From positions 2,418,001 through 2,482,000 of the forward strand of contig NZ_CP146022.1 in the NCBI RefSeq assembly GCF_036967205.1: DNA of 64,000 nt, written 5' to 3'. The stretch comes from Streptomyces sp. Q6. Its GTDB lineage: Bacteria; Actinomycetota; Actinomycetes; Streptomycetales; Streptomycetaceae. The notes beneath the pieces are model-generated. The model saw only the letters and a list, made by a program, of their open reading frames with translations. It did not search any database and was not told the DNA's origin. The position numbers and the translations under genes are program-made. Shown here in pieces: positions 54,851-63,245 of this stretch; position 1 is the stretch's first letter; every line of letters starts with the position of its first letter.

Positions 54851-55721
54851 AAGCGTGTTGCACAAGGCGGTGTTCGGGCAGGTCAGGGTTAGTGAGGGCA
54901 GTCCTCTGGTCATGAGGCGAGGGCGAGGTTGTGCATCTGGGCGACGGCTTGGACGGCGTGGTGAAGGCCGTCGCCGTGCTGCCGGCAGTCGCGGAGGATC
55001 TTGTAGTTCTTCATCCGGCCGATCACATGCTCCACCCGGGCCCGCACCGTGCGATGGGCGGCGTTGTCGGCCTCCTCGCCCGCCAGCAGCTCGCGTCGGG
55101 GGCGTTTGCGGTGCGGGGTGACCATCCCGCAGTTGAGGTAGGCGCCGTCGGCCAGCATGGTCACGCCCTGGCAGTGCTGGGCCAGGCCGGAGGCCCGCCA
55201 GGCGTGCGCGTCCGCGGTGGTGCCCGGCACCGGCCGGGCCGCGGCGATCACGAGACGGGTGTCGGCATCCACAATGACCTGCACGTTTGCGGAGAACCGG
55301 TAGTTGCGTGAGGAGGAGCCGACGTGCCGGTCGCGGACCGGGATGAGGGTGCCGTCCACGATCCACAACCGGTCCGCCGCGTCGGCCGGACGGGCCACCG
55401 GCTCCAGCGCGAGCAGCGGGCCGAGCTTCTGGATCACCCGGCACACGGTCGAGGAAGAGGTCCCGAACAGCGGCCCGAGCTGCCGCATGGTCAGGTTGGT
55501 GCGGTAGTACACGGCCACGATCAAGACCCGTTCGGCCAGCGGCAGACACCACGGACGGCCCCGCAGCGTGCCGTTGCCGCCTCGGTCACGGACCACCCTC
55601 AGCAGCCGCCCGAACTGCTCCATCGACAGCCCCGTGAACGTCTCCACCCACACCCGTTCAGCCCTCAACACCCCAGCCATACACCGGATATGCCCAGTTC
55701 ACGGCCTTGTGCAACACGCTT
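54851..55721. mobile_element. IS5-family insertion sequence (copy 2, different type)
   Basis: 18-bp inverted repeats AAGCGTGTTGCACAAGGC at 54851-54868 and, inverted, at 55704-55721, each flanked by TA (54849-54850 and 55722-55723), consistent with a TA target duplication. 871 bp. Its left end directly abuts the right end of the first IS. Confidence 0.88.
54910..55680 (-). CDS. IS5-family transposase (DDE_Tnp_4 type)
   Basis: 256 residues. Helix-turn-helix 4 region (LTMRQLGPLFGTSSSTVCRV), then DRLWIVDGTLIPVRDRHVG (first Asp), VTMLADGAYLNCGMVTPHRK (second Asp) and RARVEHVIGRMKNYKIL (Glu). No frameshift, so possibly active. Unrelated in sequence to its neighbour beyond the family fold. Confidence 0.88.
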   Translation of the reverse strand: MAGVLRAERVWVETFTGLSMEQFGRLLRVVRDRGGNGTLRGRPWCLPLAERVLIVAVYYRTNLTMRQLGPLFGTSSSTVCRVIQKLGPLLALEPVARPADAADRLWIVDGTLIPVRDRHVGSSSRNYRFSANVQVIVDADTRLVIAAARPVPGTTADAHAWRASGLAQHCQGVTMLADGAYLNCGMVTPHRKRPRRELLAGEEADNAAHRTVRARVEHVIGRMKNYKILRDCRQHGDGLHHAVQAVAQMHNLALAS

Positions 55722-55746
55722 TAGGACCGCGCCCGGCCACGAAACA

Positions 55747-55790
55747 GCCGCAGCCGCGCCCGCTCGGTCATGAGCGGACGCGGCTGCGGC
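55747..55790 (-). terminator. glnA2 terminator
   Basis: A perfect 12-bp stem (55747-55758 with 55779-55790) with an inner CGCTC/GAGCG pairing; on the minus strand it is followed by TGTTTC. It lies 14 bases after the glnA2 stop and just beyond the IS pair, which left it intact. Confidence 0.8.
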
Positions 55791-55803
55791 TTTCCGGCGG
55801 GGC

Positions 55804-57165
55804 TTACAGCACCGGCAGGTTCTTGCGGAGCTCGAAGGCGGTGACCTCGCTGCGGTACTCCTCCCACTCCTGCTTCTTGTTGCGCAGGAAGAAGTCGTAC
55901 ACGTGTTCGCCGAGCGTCTCCGCGACCAGTTCCGAGCGCTCCATCAGGGCGATGGCCTCGCCGAGGTTCTGCGGCAGGGGCTCGATGCCCATCGCGCGGC
56001 GCTCGGCGTCGGAGAGGGCCCAGACGTCGTCGTCGGCGCCCGGCGGGAGCTCGTAGCCCTCTTCGATGCCCTTGAGGCCGGCGGCGAGGAGGACCGCGTA
56101 GGTGAGGTACGGGTTGGCGCCGGAGTCGATGGAGCGGACCTCGACCCGGGCCGAGCCGGTCTTGCCGGGCTTGTACATCGGGACACGGATGAGCGCCGAG
56201 CGGTTGTTGTGGCCCCAGCAGATGTACGAGGGCGCCTCGCCGCCGGCGCCGGCCGTGCGCTCCGAGCCGCCCCAGATGCGCTTGTAGGAGTTGACCCACT
56301 GGTTCGTGACGGCCGAGATCTCCGCCGCGTGCTTCAGCAGACCCGCGATGAACGAGCGGCCCACCTTGGAGAGTTGGTACTCCGAGCCCGACTCGTAGAA
56401 CGCGTTGCGGTCGCCCTCGAAGAGCGAGAGGTGCGTGTGCATGCCGCTGCCCGGGTGCTCCGAGAACGGCTTCGGCATGAAGGTCGCCTGGACGCCCTGC
56501 TCCAGCGCCACCTGCTTCATGACCAGGCGGAACGTCATGATGTTGTCCGCCGTGGAGAGCGCGTCGGCGTAGCGCAGATCGATCTCCTGCTGGCCGGGGG
56601 CGCCCTCGTGGTGGCTGAACTCGACCGAGATGCCCATCGATTCGAGCATGGTGATCGCCTGGCGGCGGAAGTCCATGCCCACGTTCTGCGGGGTGTGGTC
56701 GAAGTAGCCGGAGTTGTCGGCGGGCGTGGGGCGCGAGCCGTCGAGCGGCTTGTCCTTGAGGAGGAAGAACTCGATCTCGGGGTGGGTGTAGAAGGTGAAG
56801 CCGAGGTCGGAGGTCTTGGCCAGGGCGCGCTTGAGGACGTAGCGCGGGTCGGCGAAGGACGGGGATCCGTCGGGCATCAGGATGTCGCAGAACATGCGCG
56901 CCGTGCCGGGGGCCTCCGCACGCCACGGCAGGACCTGGAACGTGGCCGGGTCCGGCTTGGCGATCATGTCGGACTCGTAGACCCGGGCGAAGCCCTCGAT
57001 CGCCGAGCCGTCAAAGCCGATGCCCTCGTCGAAGGCCTGCTCCAGCTCCGCCGGGGCCACGGCCACCGACTTCAGGAAGCCCAGCACGTCCGTGAACCAC
57101 AGACGTACGAACCGGATGTCGCGCTCCTCCAGGGTCCGGAGCACGAATTCCTGCTGCTTGTCCAT
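55804..57165 (-). CDS. glnA2: Glutamine synthetase-like ligase GlnA2 (probable gamma-glutamylpolyamine synthetase)
   Basis: 453 residues of GSI fold: IGFDGSAIEGFARVYESDM, PEIEFFLL, ATFMPKPFSEHPGSGMHTHL, VNSYKRIWGGSE and SALIRVPMYKPGK. At the GlnA adenylylation position the tyrosine is replaced by tryptophan (DDDVWALSDAERR), so GlnE should not modify it. In S. coelicolor the protein at this locus, GlnA2, glutamylates polyamines; the same role here is by homology and position downstream of glnE. Confidence 0.9.
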   Translation of the reverse strand: MDKQQEFVLRTLEERDIRFVRLWFTDVLGFLKSVAVAPAELEQAFDEGIGFDGSAIEGFARVYESDMIAKPDPATFQVLPWRAEAPGTARMFCDILMPDGSPSFADPRYVLKRALAKTSDLGFTFYTHPEIEFFLLKDKPLDGSRPTPADNSGYFDHTPQNVGMDFRRQAITMLESMGISVEFSHHEGAPGQQEIDLRYADALSTADNIMTFRLVMKQVALEQGVQATFMPKPFSEHPGSGMHTHLSLFEGDRNAFYESGSEYQLSKVGRSFIAGLLKHAAEISAVTNQWVNSYKRIWGGSERTAGAGGEAPSYICWGHNNRSALIRVPMYKPGKTGSARVEVRSIDSGANPYLTYAVLLAAGLKGIEEGYELPPGADDDVWALSDAERRAMGIEPLPQNLGEAIALMERSELVAETLGEHVYDFFLRNKKQEWEEYRSEVTAFELRKNLPVL

Positions 57166-57445
57166 CTTCCGCTTCCACCCATCCTTGCTGGTCAGGCCGC
57201 CTGCTCCTACGCCGCCGATCAGGCCTGGTCACATCCCACCACACGCCGGTTTCGTGCGCGTTGCCGACCTTGATCGTCCTTGACCGGCCGGTGTTGTGTT
57301 CATAGTGCCTGGTGTACCCGTCCTGGCCATAGTGCCTGCCGTGCGGAGCGGCCGGGACACCACCTCCCCCCGCCCCGTTTTCCGCACTACGATCAGCGGG
57401 CCCGCACGCCCCATCCGTTGCCAGCCGTCGCCAGAAGGACATCCC

Positions 57446-58120
57446 ATGGGTTCCGCGAAGAACACGTCCGCCGCGTCCCGCCGTGACCGTATAGAGGAGA
57501 TGCGCCGCGCCGACCGGTCCCGGGAGCGGCGCGGCCGGATCGCGATAGTGGCCGTGAGCGCCGTGGTCGTGGCGGCCCTGGTCGGCGTCGGCGCGTGGGC
57601 CGTGACCAAGGGGGACGACGGGTCCTCGGACAAGGCCGAGTCCAAGGCCGCCGGCTCGGCGTCCGGGCACTTCACGTACGACAAGGACGGCGTCGGCACC
57701 TGGAGCGGCAAGCTCGCCCGCAACCACGTCGCGAAGAAGGTCTCCTACCCGATGACGCCCCCGGTCGGCGGCGACCACAACCAGGTGTGGATGAACTGCA
57801 ACGGCGACGTCTACGAGAAGGCGCTCGCGAACGAGAACGCCGTGCACGCCCTTGAGCACGGCGCGGTCTGGGTGACGTACAACGACAAGGCCGCCGACGC
57901 CGACGTGAAGGCGCTGGCGGCCAAGGTGAAGCAGACGCCGTACACGCTGATGAGCCCGGTCGAGGACCAGAAGGACCCGATCATGCTCAGCGCGTGGGGC
58001 CACCAGCGGACCGTGAAGAGCGCCTCGGACCCCGCGGTCGCCTCCTTCCTCGCCACGTTCGTGCAGGGCAAGCAGACGCCCGAGCCGGGGGCGGCCTGCA
58101 CGGGCGGTCTGTCGCAGTGA
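57446..58120 (+). CDS. DUF3105 membrane-anchored protein
   Basis: 224 residues: a basic N-terminus (RRDRIEEMRRADRSRERRGR), one transmembrane helix (IAIVAVSAVVVAALVGVGAW) and an external DUF3105 domain (YPMTPPVGGDHNQVWMNC, NAVHALEHGAVWVTYN). It overlaps the DUF305 gene by four bases (GTGA), and the two families often occur together. Confidence 0.9.
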   Translation: MGSAKNTSAASRRDRIEEMRRADRSRERRGRIAIVAVSAVVVAALVGVGAWAVTKGDDGSSDKAESKAAGSASGHFTYDKDGVGTWSGKLARNHVAKKVSYPMTPPVGGDHNQVWMNCNGDVYEKALANENAVHALEHGAVWVTYNDKAADADVKALAAKVKQTPYTLMSPVEDQKDPIMLSAWGHQRTVKSASDPAVASFLATFVQGKQTPEPGAACTGGLSQ

Positions 58121-58746
58121 GGCGTCGTACGACCGGTTGGCTGATGTCGGCCGCGGCGGCGGCGCTCCTCGCGGGCGGCGCCGTCACCTACGCCGTCGCC
58201 GACGGGGACGGCGGCCCGAAGGACCTCCGGGTGCCCGCGGCGGAGTCGGCGGACGCCGGGTTCGCCCGCGACATGGCCGTCCATCACCAGCAGGCCGTCG
58301 AGATGGCGTATCTCGTGCGTGACCGCACGAAGGACGAGGAGGTGCGCCGGCTCGCGTACGACATCGCGCAGACCCAGGCCAACCAGCGCGGGATGCTGCT
58401 CGGCTGGCTCGATCTGTGGGAGCTGCCGAAGGTGTCGGCGAAGCCGCCGATGGCGTGGATGGGGATGGCGGACGCGCCGGTCGGCGAGGACGGCGCGCTG
58501 ATGCCGGGGATGGCGACCGACACACAGTTGGAGCGGTTGCGGTCGGCGAGCGGGCAGCGGGCCGAGGTGATGTTCCTGCGGCTGATGATCGCGCACCACA
58601 AGGGTGGGGTGCACATGGCCGAGGGATGTGTGCGGCGGTGCGAGGTGGGGGCCGAACGGCGGCTCGCGCGCGGGATGGTGGCGTCGCAGCGGTCGGAGAT
58701 CGATCTGATGACGGGGATGCTGACGGAGCGCGGCGCCAAGCCGTAG
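58117..58746 (+). CDS. DUF305 exported protein
   Basis: 209 residues: a signal peptide (GWLMSAAAAALLAGGAVTYA) and two DUF305 halves, each with histidine motifs (DMAVHHQQAVEMAYL and MIAHHKGGVHMAEGC), a ferritin-like four-helix arrangement suspected to bind metal. The GTG start is inside the DUF3105 stop, so translation is coupled. Confidence 0.9.
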   Translation: MRRRTTGWLMSAAAAALLAGGAVTYAVADGDGGPKDLRVPAAESADAGFARDMAVHHQQAVEMAYLVRDRTKDEEVRRLAYDIAQTQANQRGMLLGWLDLWELPKVSAKPPMAWMGMADAPVGEDGALMPGMATDTQLERLRSASGQRAEVMFLRLMIAHHKGGVHMAEGCVRRCEVGAERRLARGMVASQRSEIDLMTGMLTERGAKP

Positions 58747-58835
58747 CCGTAGTCGCGGTCGTAGTCGTAGTCGCAGCGGCAGCCGTAGTCGTAGCGGCAG
58801 CCGTAGCCATAGGGGCAGCGGTGGCGGTAGCGGTC
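58742..58835. repeat. Imperfect hexanucleotide (GTAGTC/GTAGCC/GCAGCG) repeat tract
   Basis: About 95 bases are built from drifting six-base units such as CGTAGC, CGTAGT and GGCAGC, directly after the DUF305 stop codon. No coding or hairpin role is evident; likely slippage-generated. Confidence 0.7.
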
Positions 58836-59016
58836 ACCAGCGCCGCCGTCCCTGGGCCAGGTGACTCATGGAGTATCAAATCGGCTGATCCCGGCCGTAC
58901 TTGATTCGACTTGACGGCTTCTTGATCGTTCCATTCCCCCGGCGTGAACGGTTCGTGGCGAGAGTGGGCCATCTGCGTGTGCATTACACGTGCACCTCAC
59001 CCAAGGGGTTCCACTC

Positions 59017-60930
59017 ATGAGATCCATCCGCATCGCAGCAACACTCCCGCTGCTGGCCGGTGCCCTCGTCCTCGCCGCTCCGGGCGCCCAGGCCGACGCC
59101 GGTGCGGCGCGCGACACCCTGTCCGGCACCAAGCCGCTGTGGGCCACCGGCACCGCCGACCAGGGCTCCACCGCGAACGGCAGCACGGTCCGGGCCCGCG
59201 TCTACCTCGCGGGGCGCGACGCCAAGGGGCTCGCCGCCTACGCCAAGGCCGTCTCCGACCCGTCGTCCGCCTCGTACGGGAAGTACCTGAGCGCCCAGGA
59301 GACGCAGGACCGCTTCGGCGCGTCGAAGGAGCAGATAGCCGAGGTCACGGCCTGGCTGACGTCCTCCGGCCTGACCGTGACCGGCACCAGCGCCCACTAC
59401 ATCGCCGTGTCGGGTGATGTGGCGGCGACCGAGAAGGCGTTCGGTACGCAGCTGCACAACTACGCCAAGGGCAGCCACACGTACCGCGCCCCGTCCGCCG
59501 CGGCCTCCGTCCCCGCCTCCCTCGACGGCGCCGTGCTCACCGTCACCGGCCTGGACAGCGCCCCGCACAAGGCGACGAAGCAGGACCAACTCCCGCCGCC
59601 GGACGCGGTGTTCCGCAACTCCGGCCCGTTCTCGTCGTACTACGGCTCGAACGTCGCGACGACGCTGCCCGACGCGTACGGCACCAAGGTCCCGTACGCC
59701 GTGAAGGGGTACACCGGCAAGCAGTTGCGCGCCGCCTACGGTGCGGGCAAGGCCACCGGCAAGGGGGTGCGGGTCGCGATCACCGACGCGTACGCCTCGC
59801 CGACCATCGCGAAGGACGCGGCGACGTACGCGGCCAAGAACGGTGACGCGGCCTACGCGAAGGGGCAGTTGAAGCAGGTCCTGCCGAAGAAGTACGCGCG
59901 GACCGAGGAGTGCGGCGCGGCCGGCTGGTACGGCGAGGAGACCCTCGACGTCGAGGCCGTGCACGCGGTGTCGCCGCAGGCGGACATCACGTACGTGGGC
60001 GCGGCGTCCTGCTACGACGACGATCTGCTCGACTCGCTGAACAAGGTCGTCGACAAGCACCTCGCCGACATCGTCTCCAACTCGTGGGGCGACGTCGAGG
60101 CGAACCAGACGCCCGAACTGGCGGCCGCCTACGACCAGGTGTTCCAGCTCGGCGCCGTCGAGGGCATCGGCTTCTACTTCTCCTCCGGCGACAACGGCGA
60201 CAACGTCGCCTCCACCGGCACGAAGCAGGTCGACACCCCGGCCGACTCGGCGTGGGTGACCGCGGTCGGCGGTACGTCGCTGGCCGTCGGCAAGAACGAC
60301 ACGTACAAGTGGGAGACCGGCTGGGGCACGCTGAAGTCCACCCTGTCGGCGGACGGCACCAGCTGGACCGACTTCCCGGGCGCGTACAACTCCGGCGCGG
60401 GCGGCGGCACCAGCAAGTCCGTCGCGCAGCCCTCCTACCAGAAGGGCGTCGTGCCGGACGCGCTGGCCACGGCGAACGGCTCCGTGAACCGCGTCGTGCC
60501 CGACATCGCGGCCATCGCCGACCCCAACACCGGCTTCCTGGTGGGCCAGACGCAGACCCTGCCCGACGGTTCGCAGGCCTACGACGAGTACCGCATCGGC
60601 GGTACGTCGCTGGCGGCGCCGGTGATCGCGGGTGTGCAGGCCCTCGCCCAGCAGACGCGGGGCGGCGCGCCGCTCGGCTTCGCGAACCCGTCGATCTACG
60701 CCCGCTACGGCTCGCCGCTGTACCACGACGTGACCGACAAGCCCACGGGCAAGGACCTCGCGGTGGCCCGGGTCGACTTCGCGAACTCCTACGACGCGTC
60801 GGAGGGCCTGCTCACGTCGGTGCGCAGCCTCGGCAAGGACGCCTCGCTGAAGGCCGTGCGCGGGTACGACGACGTCACCGGGGTCGGTTCGCCGGCGCCG
60901 GGCTACGTGTCGTCGTACCGCGGTCGGTGA
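59017..60930 (+). CDS. Sedolisin (S53) family serine-carboxyl protease
   Basis: 637 residues: a signal peptide (LPLLAGALVLAAPGAQA), a pro-kumamolisin propeptide (about 40-200), and a catalytic domain with the Glu-xxx-Asp pair in GEETLDVEAVHAV, the oxyanion aspartate in FYFSSGDNGD and the nucleophile in GGTSLAAPVIAG. The calcium site near DDVTGVGSP is present. Secreted, probably acid-active endopeptidase. ATG 59017 follows AAGGGG. Confidence 0.94.
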   Translation: MRSIRIAATLPLLAGALVLAAPGAQADAGAARDTLSGTKPLWATGTADQGSTANGSTVRARVYLAGRDAKGLAAYAKAVSDPSSASYGKYLSAQETQDRFGASKEQIAEVTAWLTSSGLTVTGTSAHYIAVSGDVAATEKAFGTQLHNYAKGSHTYRAPSAAASVPASLDGAVLTVTGLDSAPHKATKQDQLPPPDAVFRNSGPFSSYYGSNVATTLPDAYGTKVPYAVKGYTGKQLRAAYGAGKATGKGVRVAITDAYASPTIAKDAATYAAKNGDAAYAKGQLKQVLPKKYARTEECGAAGWYGEETLDVEAVHAVSPQADITYVGAASCYDDDLLDSLNKVVDKHLADIVSNSWGDVEANQTPELAAAYDQVFQLGAVEGIGFYFSSGDNGDNVASTGTKQVDTPADSAWVTAVGGTSLAVGKNDTYKWETGWGTLKSTLSADGTSWTDFPGAYNSGAGGGTSKSVAQPSYQKGVVPDALATANGSVNRVVPDIAAIADPNTGFLVGQTQTLPDGSQAYDEYRIGGTSLAAPVIAGVQALAQQTRGGAPLGFANPSIYARYGSPLYHDVTDKPTGKDLAVARVDFANSYDASEGLLTSVRSLGKDASLKAVRGYDDVTGVGSPAPGYVSSYRGR

Positions 60931-62012
60931 TCCGAGCGGAACCGTAGCGTTCCCCGCGCCCTCGGGGCGCGGGGAACCGCCTGACGGGGAGGGCGGGTCG
61001 GCGCGCGCTCACGCGACCCGCCGCAGGTCCCCCGGTCGACCCGGCCGGCCGGCTCCCGACCGGACACGTACCGCTCGACCTCCTCGACCGCGTACACGCC
61101 GAGGCGCCGCACCTCGCTCCCCTGCGCCCCGGCGACGTGCGGGGTCACCAGCACGTTCGGCAAGGTCAGCAGGGGGTGCCCGGCGGGCAGCGGCTCCGGG
61201 GTCGTGACGTCCAGGTAGGCCGACAGGCGCCCCGTGCCGCACTCGGCGGCCAGCGCCTGCGTGTCGACGAGCGCGCCCCGCGCCGTGTTGATCACCGTGC
61301 CGCCGTCCGGGATCAGCCGCAGCATCTCCGCGCTCACCATGCCCCGCGTCGTGGGCAGTTCGGGTGCGTGCACGCTCACCACCGAGCTGCGCCGGCACAG
61401 CTCCGCGAGGCCCACGAGTTCCACGCCGAGCCGCGCCGCGCCGTCCGCGTCGACGTACGGGTCGCACAGCAGCACCCGGTACCCCGCGGGGTCGGCCCGC
61501 AGCGCCTCGATCACCCGGCGCCCGATGCGGGACGCCCCGATCACCCCGACGACCCGCCCGTCCGCGCCGGTCCGCTCCGTGAAGCCGGGCCACGCCCGCG
61601 CGTACCCGGCGGCCGCCGCGAGCGCGCCCTTCGCGGCGAAGGTGACGGCGGCGAGCGTGAACGCGACGACCGGCCCGGCGTTCGCGTCGGCCGCCGAGGA
61701 GACGGTCAGGCCGCGCTCCCACACCGCGTCCGTGACGATCGGCCTGACCGATCCCGCGGCGTGGATCACCGCCCGCAGCCGGGGCGCCAGGTCGAGGACC
61801 TCGGCGGTCAGCGGCGGGCAGTCCCAGCCCGTGACGAGAACCTCCGCCGCGCCCAGCGCCCGCGCGGCGGCCGGGCCGTGGAGCGGTCCCGTCAGCGGCG
61901 GACCCGCCAACTCCACACTGCGGGCCAGCCGTTCGCGCACGTCGGGCGGGAAGACCCGCTCGACCACCTGCGCACCCATGGCCAGTACCGCCGTCGGCCG
62001 GTCTGCCGTCAC
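60903..62012 (-). CDS. D-2-hydroxyacid dehydrogenase
   Basis: NAD-binding motif VVGVIGASRIGRRVIEALRA, arginine in TVINTARGALVDTQAL and catalytic histidine in VLVTPHVAGAQGSE. The last 40 or so residues (TCGGSRERAPTRPPRQ) look out of frame. One extra G in the five-G run near 61036 would give the natural-looking ending VDRGDLRRVA with a stop at 61009, avoiding overlap with the protease gene. It is divergent from the sugar permease genes. Confidence 0.88.
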   Translation of the reverse strand: MTADRPTAVLAMGAQVVERVFPPDVRERLARSVELAGPPLTGPLHGPAAARALGAAEVLVTGWDCPPLTAEVLDLAPRLRAVIHAAGSVRPIVTDAVWERGLTVSSAADANAGPVVAFTLAAVTFAAKGALAAAAGYARAWPGFTERTGADGRVVGVIGASRIGRRVIEALRADPAGYRVLLCDPYVDADGAARLGVELVGLAELCRRSSVVSVHAPELPTTRGMVSAEMLRLIPDGGTVINTARGALVDTQALAAECGTGRLSAYLDVTTPEPLPAGHPLLTLPNVLVTPHVAGAQGSEVRRLGVYAVEEVERYVSGREPAGRVDRGTCGGSRERAPTRPPRQAVPRAPRARGTLRFRSDHRPRYDDT

Positions 62013-62108
62013 TCGCCGCCACCCCCGCGTCTCTTTCGCTGCCCTGTCACTGCCCGGTCACTGCTCTGCCGCCGCGCCGACTCGCGCCGCCGCTGGGTCT
62101 CACCTGAG

Positions 62109-62122
62109 TGAAACCGGTTACA
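62109..62122. promoter_or_regulatory. Putative LacI-family operator
   Basis: TGAAACCGGTTACA is palindromic at 12 of 14 positions with the central CG typical of LacI-family sites. It lies between the dehydrogenase and the permease genes. Related half-sites occur at about 62201 (TAACCGTTTTA) and within the permease start (GAAACGGTTTC, 62354-62364). Confidence 0.55.
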
Positions 62123-62249
62123 CCGAACCTTCAGGAGGCTAGGCATCCGCCCACCCTAGGGTCAAGAGAACGCTGAACCAAGGGGGTTGACCCGCCGTAG
62201 TAACCGTTTTAGATTCCGCTCACCTTGTTCCAACGACGGAGGGGTTTCC

Positions 62250-63245
62250 GTGCCCACGGTGGCGAAGGAAAGGCCCGATACCGGGGCGGTGAAGACCTCC
62301 GGTGGGCCACAAAACGGGTCAATTGACCGCACAGTACGTCGAGATACGAAGTGGAAACGGTTTCGGAGCAGCCGGACCCTGCTGCTGCTCATGCTGCCGG
62401 GACTCGTGTACTTCCTGGTCTTCCACTACGGCGCCTTCCTCGGCAACGCGGTGGCGTTCAAGGAGTACGACCCGTTCGCCGGTCTGTGGGGCAGTCCCTG
62501 GGTCGGGGGCGGCAACTTCAGCCGGATGTTCGGCGACCCGGACTTCTGGCACGCGACGTGGAACACGCTCTACATCGCCGTGCTCCAGCTGGTGTTCTAC
62601 TTCCCGGTGCCGCTCGCGATCGCGCTGCTGCTGCACAGCCTGACGTCCGACCTGCTGCGCCGCTTCGTGCAGTCCGTGGTCTACCTGCCGCACTTCCTGT
62701 CATGGGTGATCGTCGTCGCCCTGTTCCAGCAAGTCCTTTCCGACACGGGCCTGTTGAACAGCTTCCTGGGCGACAGCGGCCTGCACACCGTCGACATCAT
62801 CGGCAATCCGGACGCGTACCGGCCGCTCGTCGTCGCCGAGGTGATCTGGAAGGACGCCGGCTGGGGCACGATCATCTTCCTGGCCGCGCTGATGCAGGTC
62901 GACGAGCAGCAGTACGAGGCCGCGGCGATCGACGGGGCAGGGCCCTGGCGCCGCTTCTGGCACGTGACGCTCCCCTCGATCCGGCCGATCGTCGTGCTGC
63001 TCCTGATCATGCGGCTCGGCGACATCCTCTCCGTCGGCTTCGAACAGATGCTGCTGCAACGGCAGTCGGTGGGCCCGGAGGTCGGCGAGGTCCTCGACAC
63101 CTTCGTCTTCTGGCAGGGCATCGTCGCCGGCGACACCGGCTACGCCGCCGCGGCCGGACTCTTCAAGGGCCTGGTGGGCGCGCTCCTCGTGTTCGTCGCC
63201 AACCGGGTCGCACATCGGCTCGGCGAGCAGGGGGTCTACAAGTGA
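62250..63245 (+). CDS. Sugar ABC transporter permease (LplB-like)
   Basis: 331 residues, six predicted transmembrane helices starting at LLLLMLPGLVYFLVFHYGAF, and the binding-protein-dependent permease EAA loop EAAAIDGAGPWRRFWHVTLP. GTG 62250 is chosen because GGAGGGG lies about six bases upstream. Paired with the next gene; a solute-binding protein gene probably follows beyond the window. Poly- or oligosaccharide uptake inferred. Confidence 0.92.
   Translation: MPTVAKERPDTGAVKTSGGPQNGSIDRTVRRDTKWKRFRSSRTLLLLMLPGLVYFLVFHYGAFLGNAVAFKEYDPFAGLWGSPWVGGGNFSRMFGDPDFWHATWNTLYIAVLQLVFYFPVPLAIALLLHSLTSDLLRRFVQSVVYLPHFLSWVIVVALFQQVLSDTGLLNSFLGDSGLHTVDIIGNPDAYRPLVVAEVIWKDAGWGTIIFLAALMQVDEQQYEAAAIDGAGPWRRFWHVTLPSIRPIVVLLLIMRLGDILSVGFEQMLLQRQSVGPEVGEVLDTFVFWQGIVAGDTGYAAAAGLFKGLVGALLVFVANRVAHRLGEQGVYK

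Noticed and set aside
57166-57445. GlnR box upstream of glnA2
   Set aside because: No pair of GTnAC/GAAAC-like boxes with six-base spacing could be found; only an 11-base direct repeat (CATAGTGCCTG at 57301 and 57328) was noted.
58742-58835. Repeat tract considered as a CRISPR array
   Set aside because: Units are six bases and imperfect, with no spacers and no cas genes nearby.
62162-62392. Minus-strand 76-residue frame opposite the first permease start
   Set aside because: It is antisense to the permease N-terminus and operator region, with no ribosome site or family resemblance.
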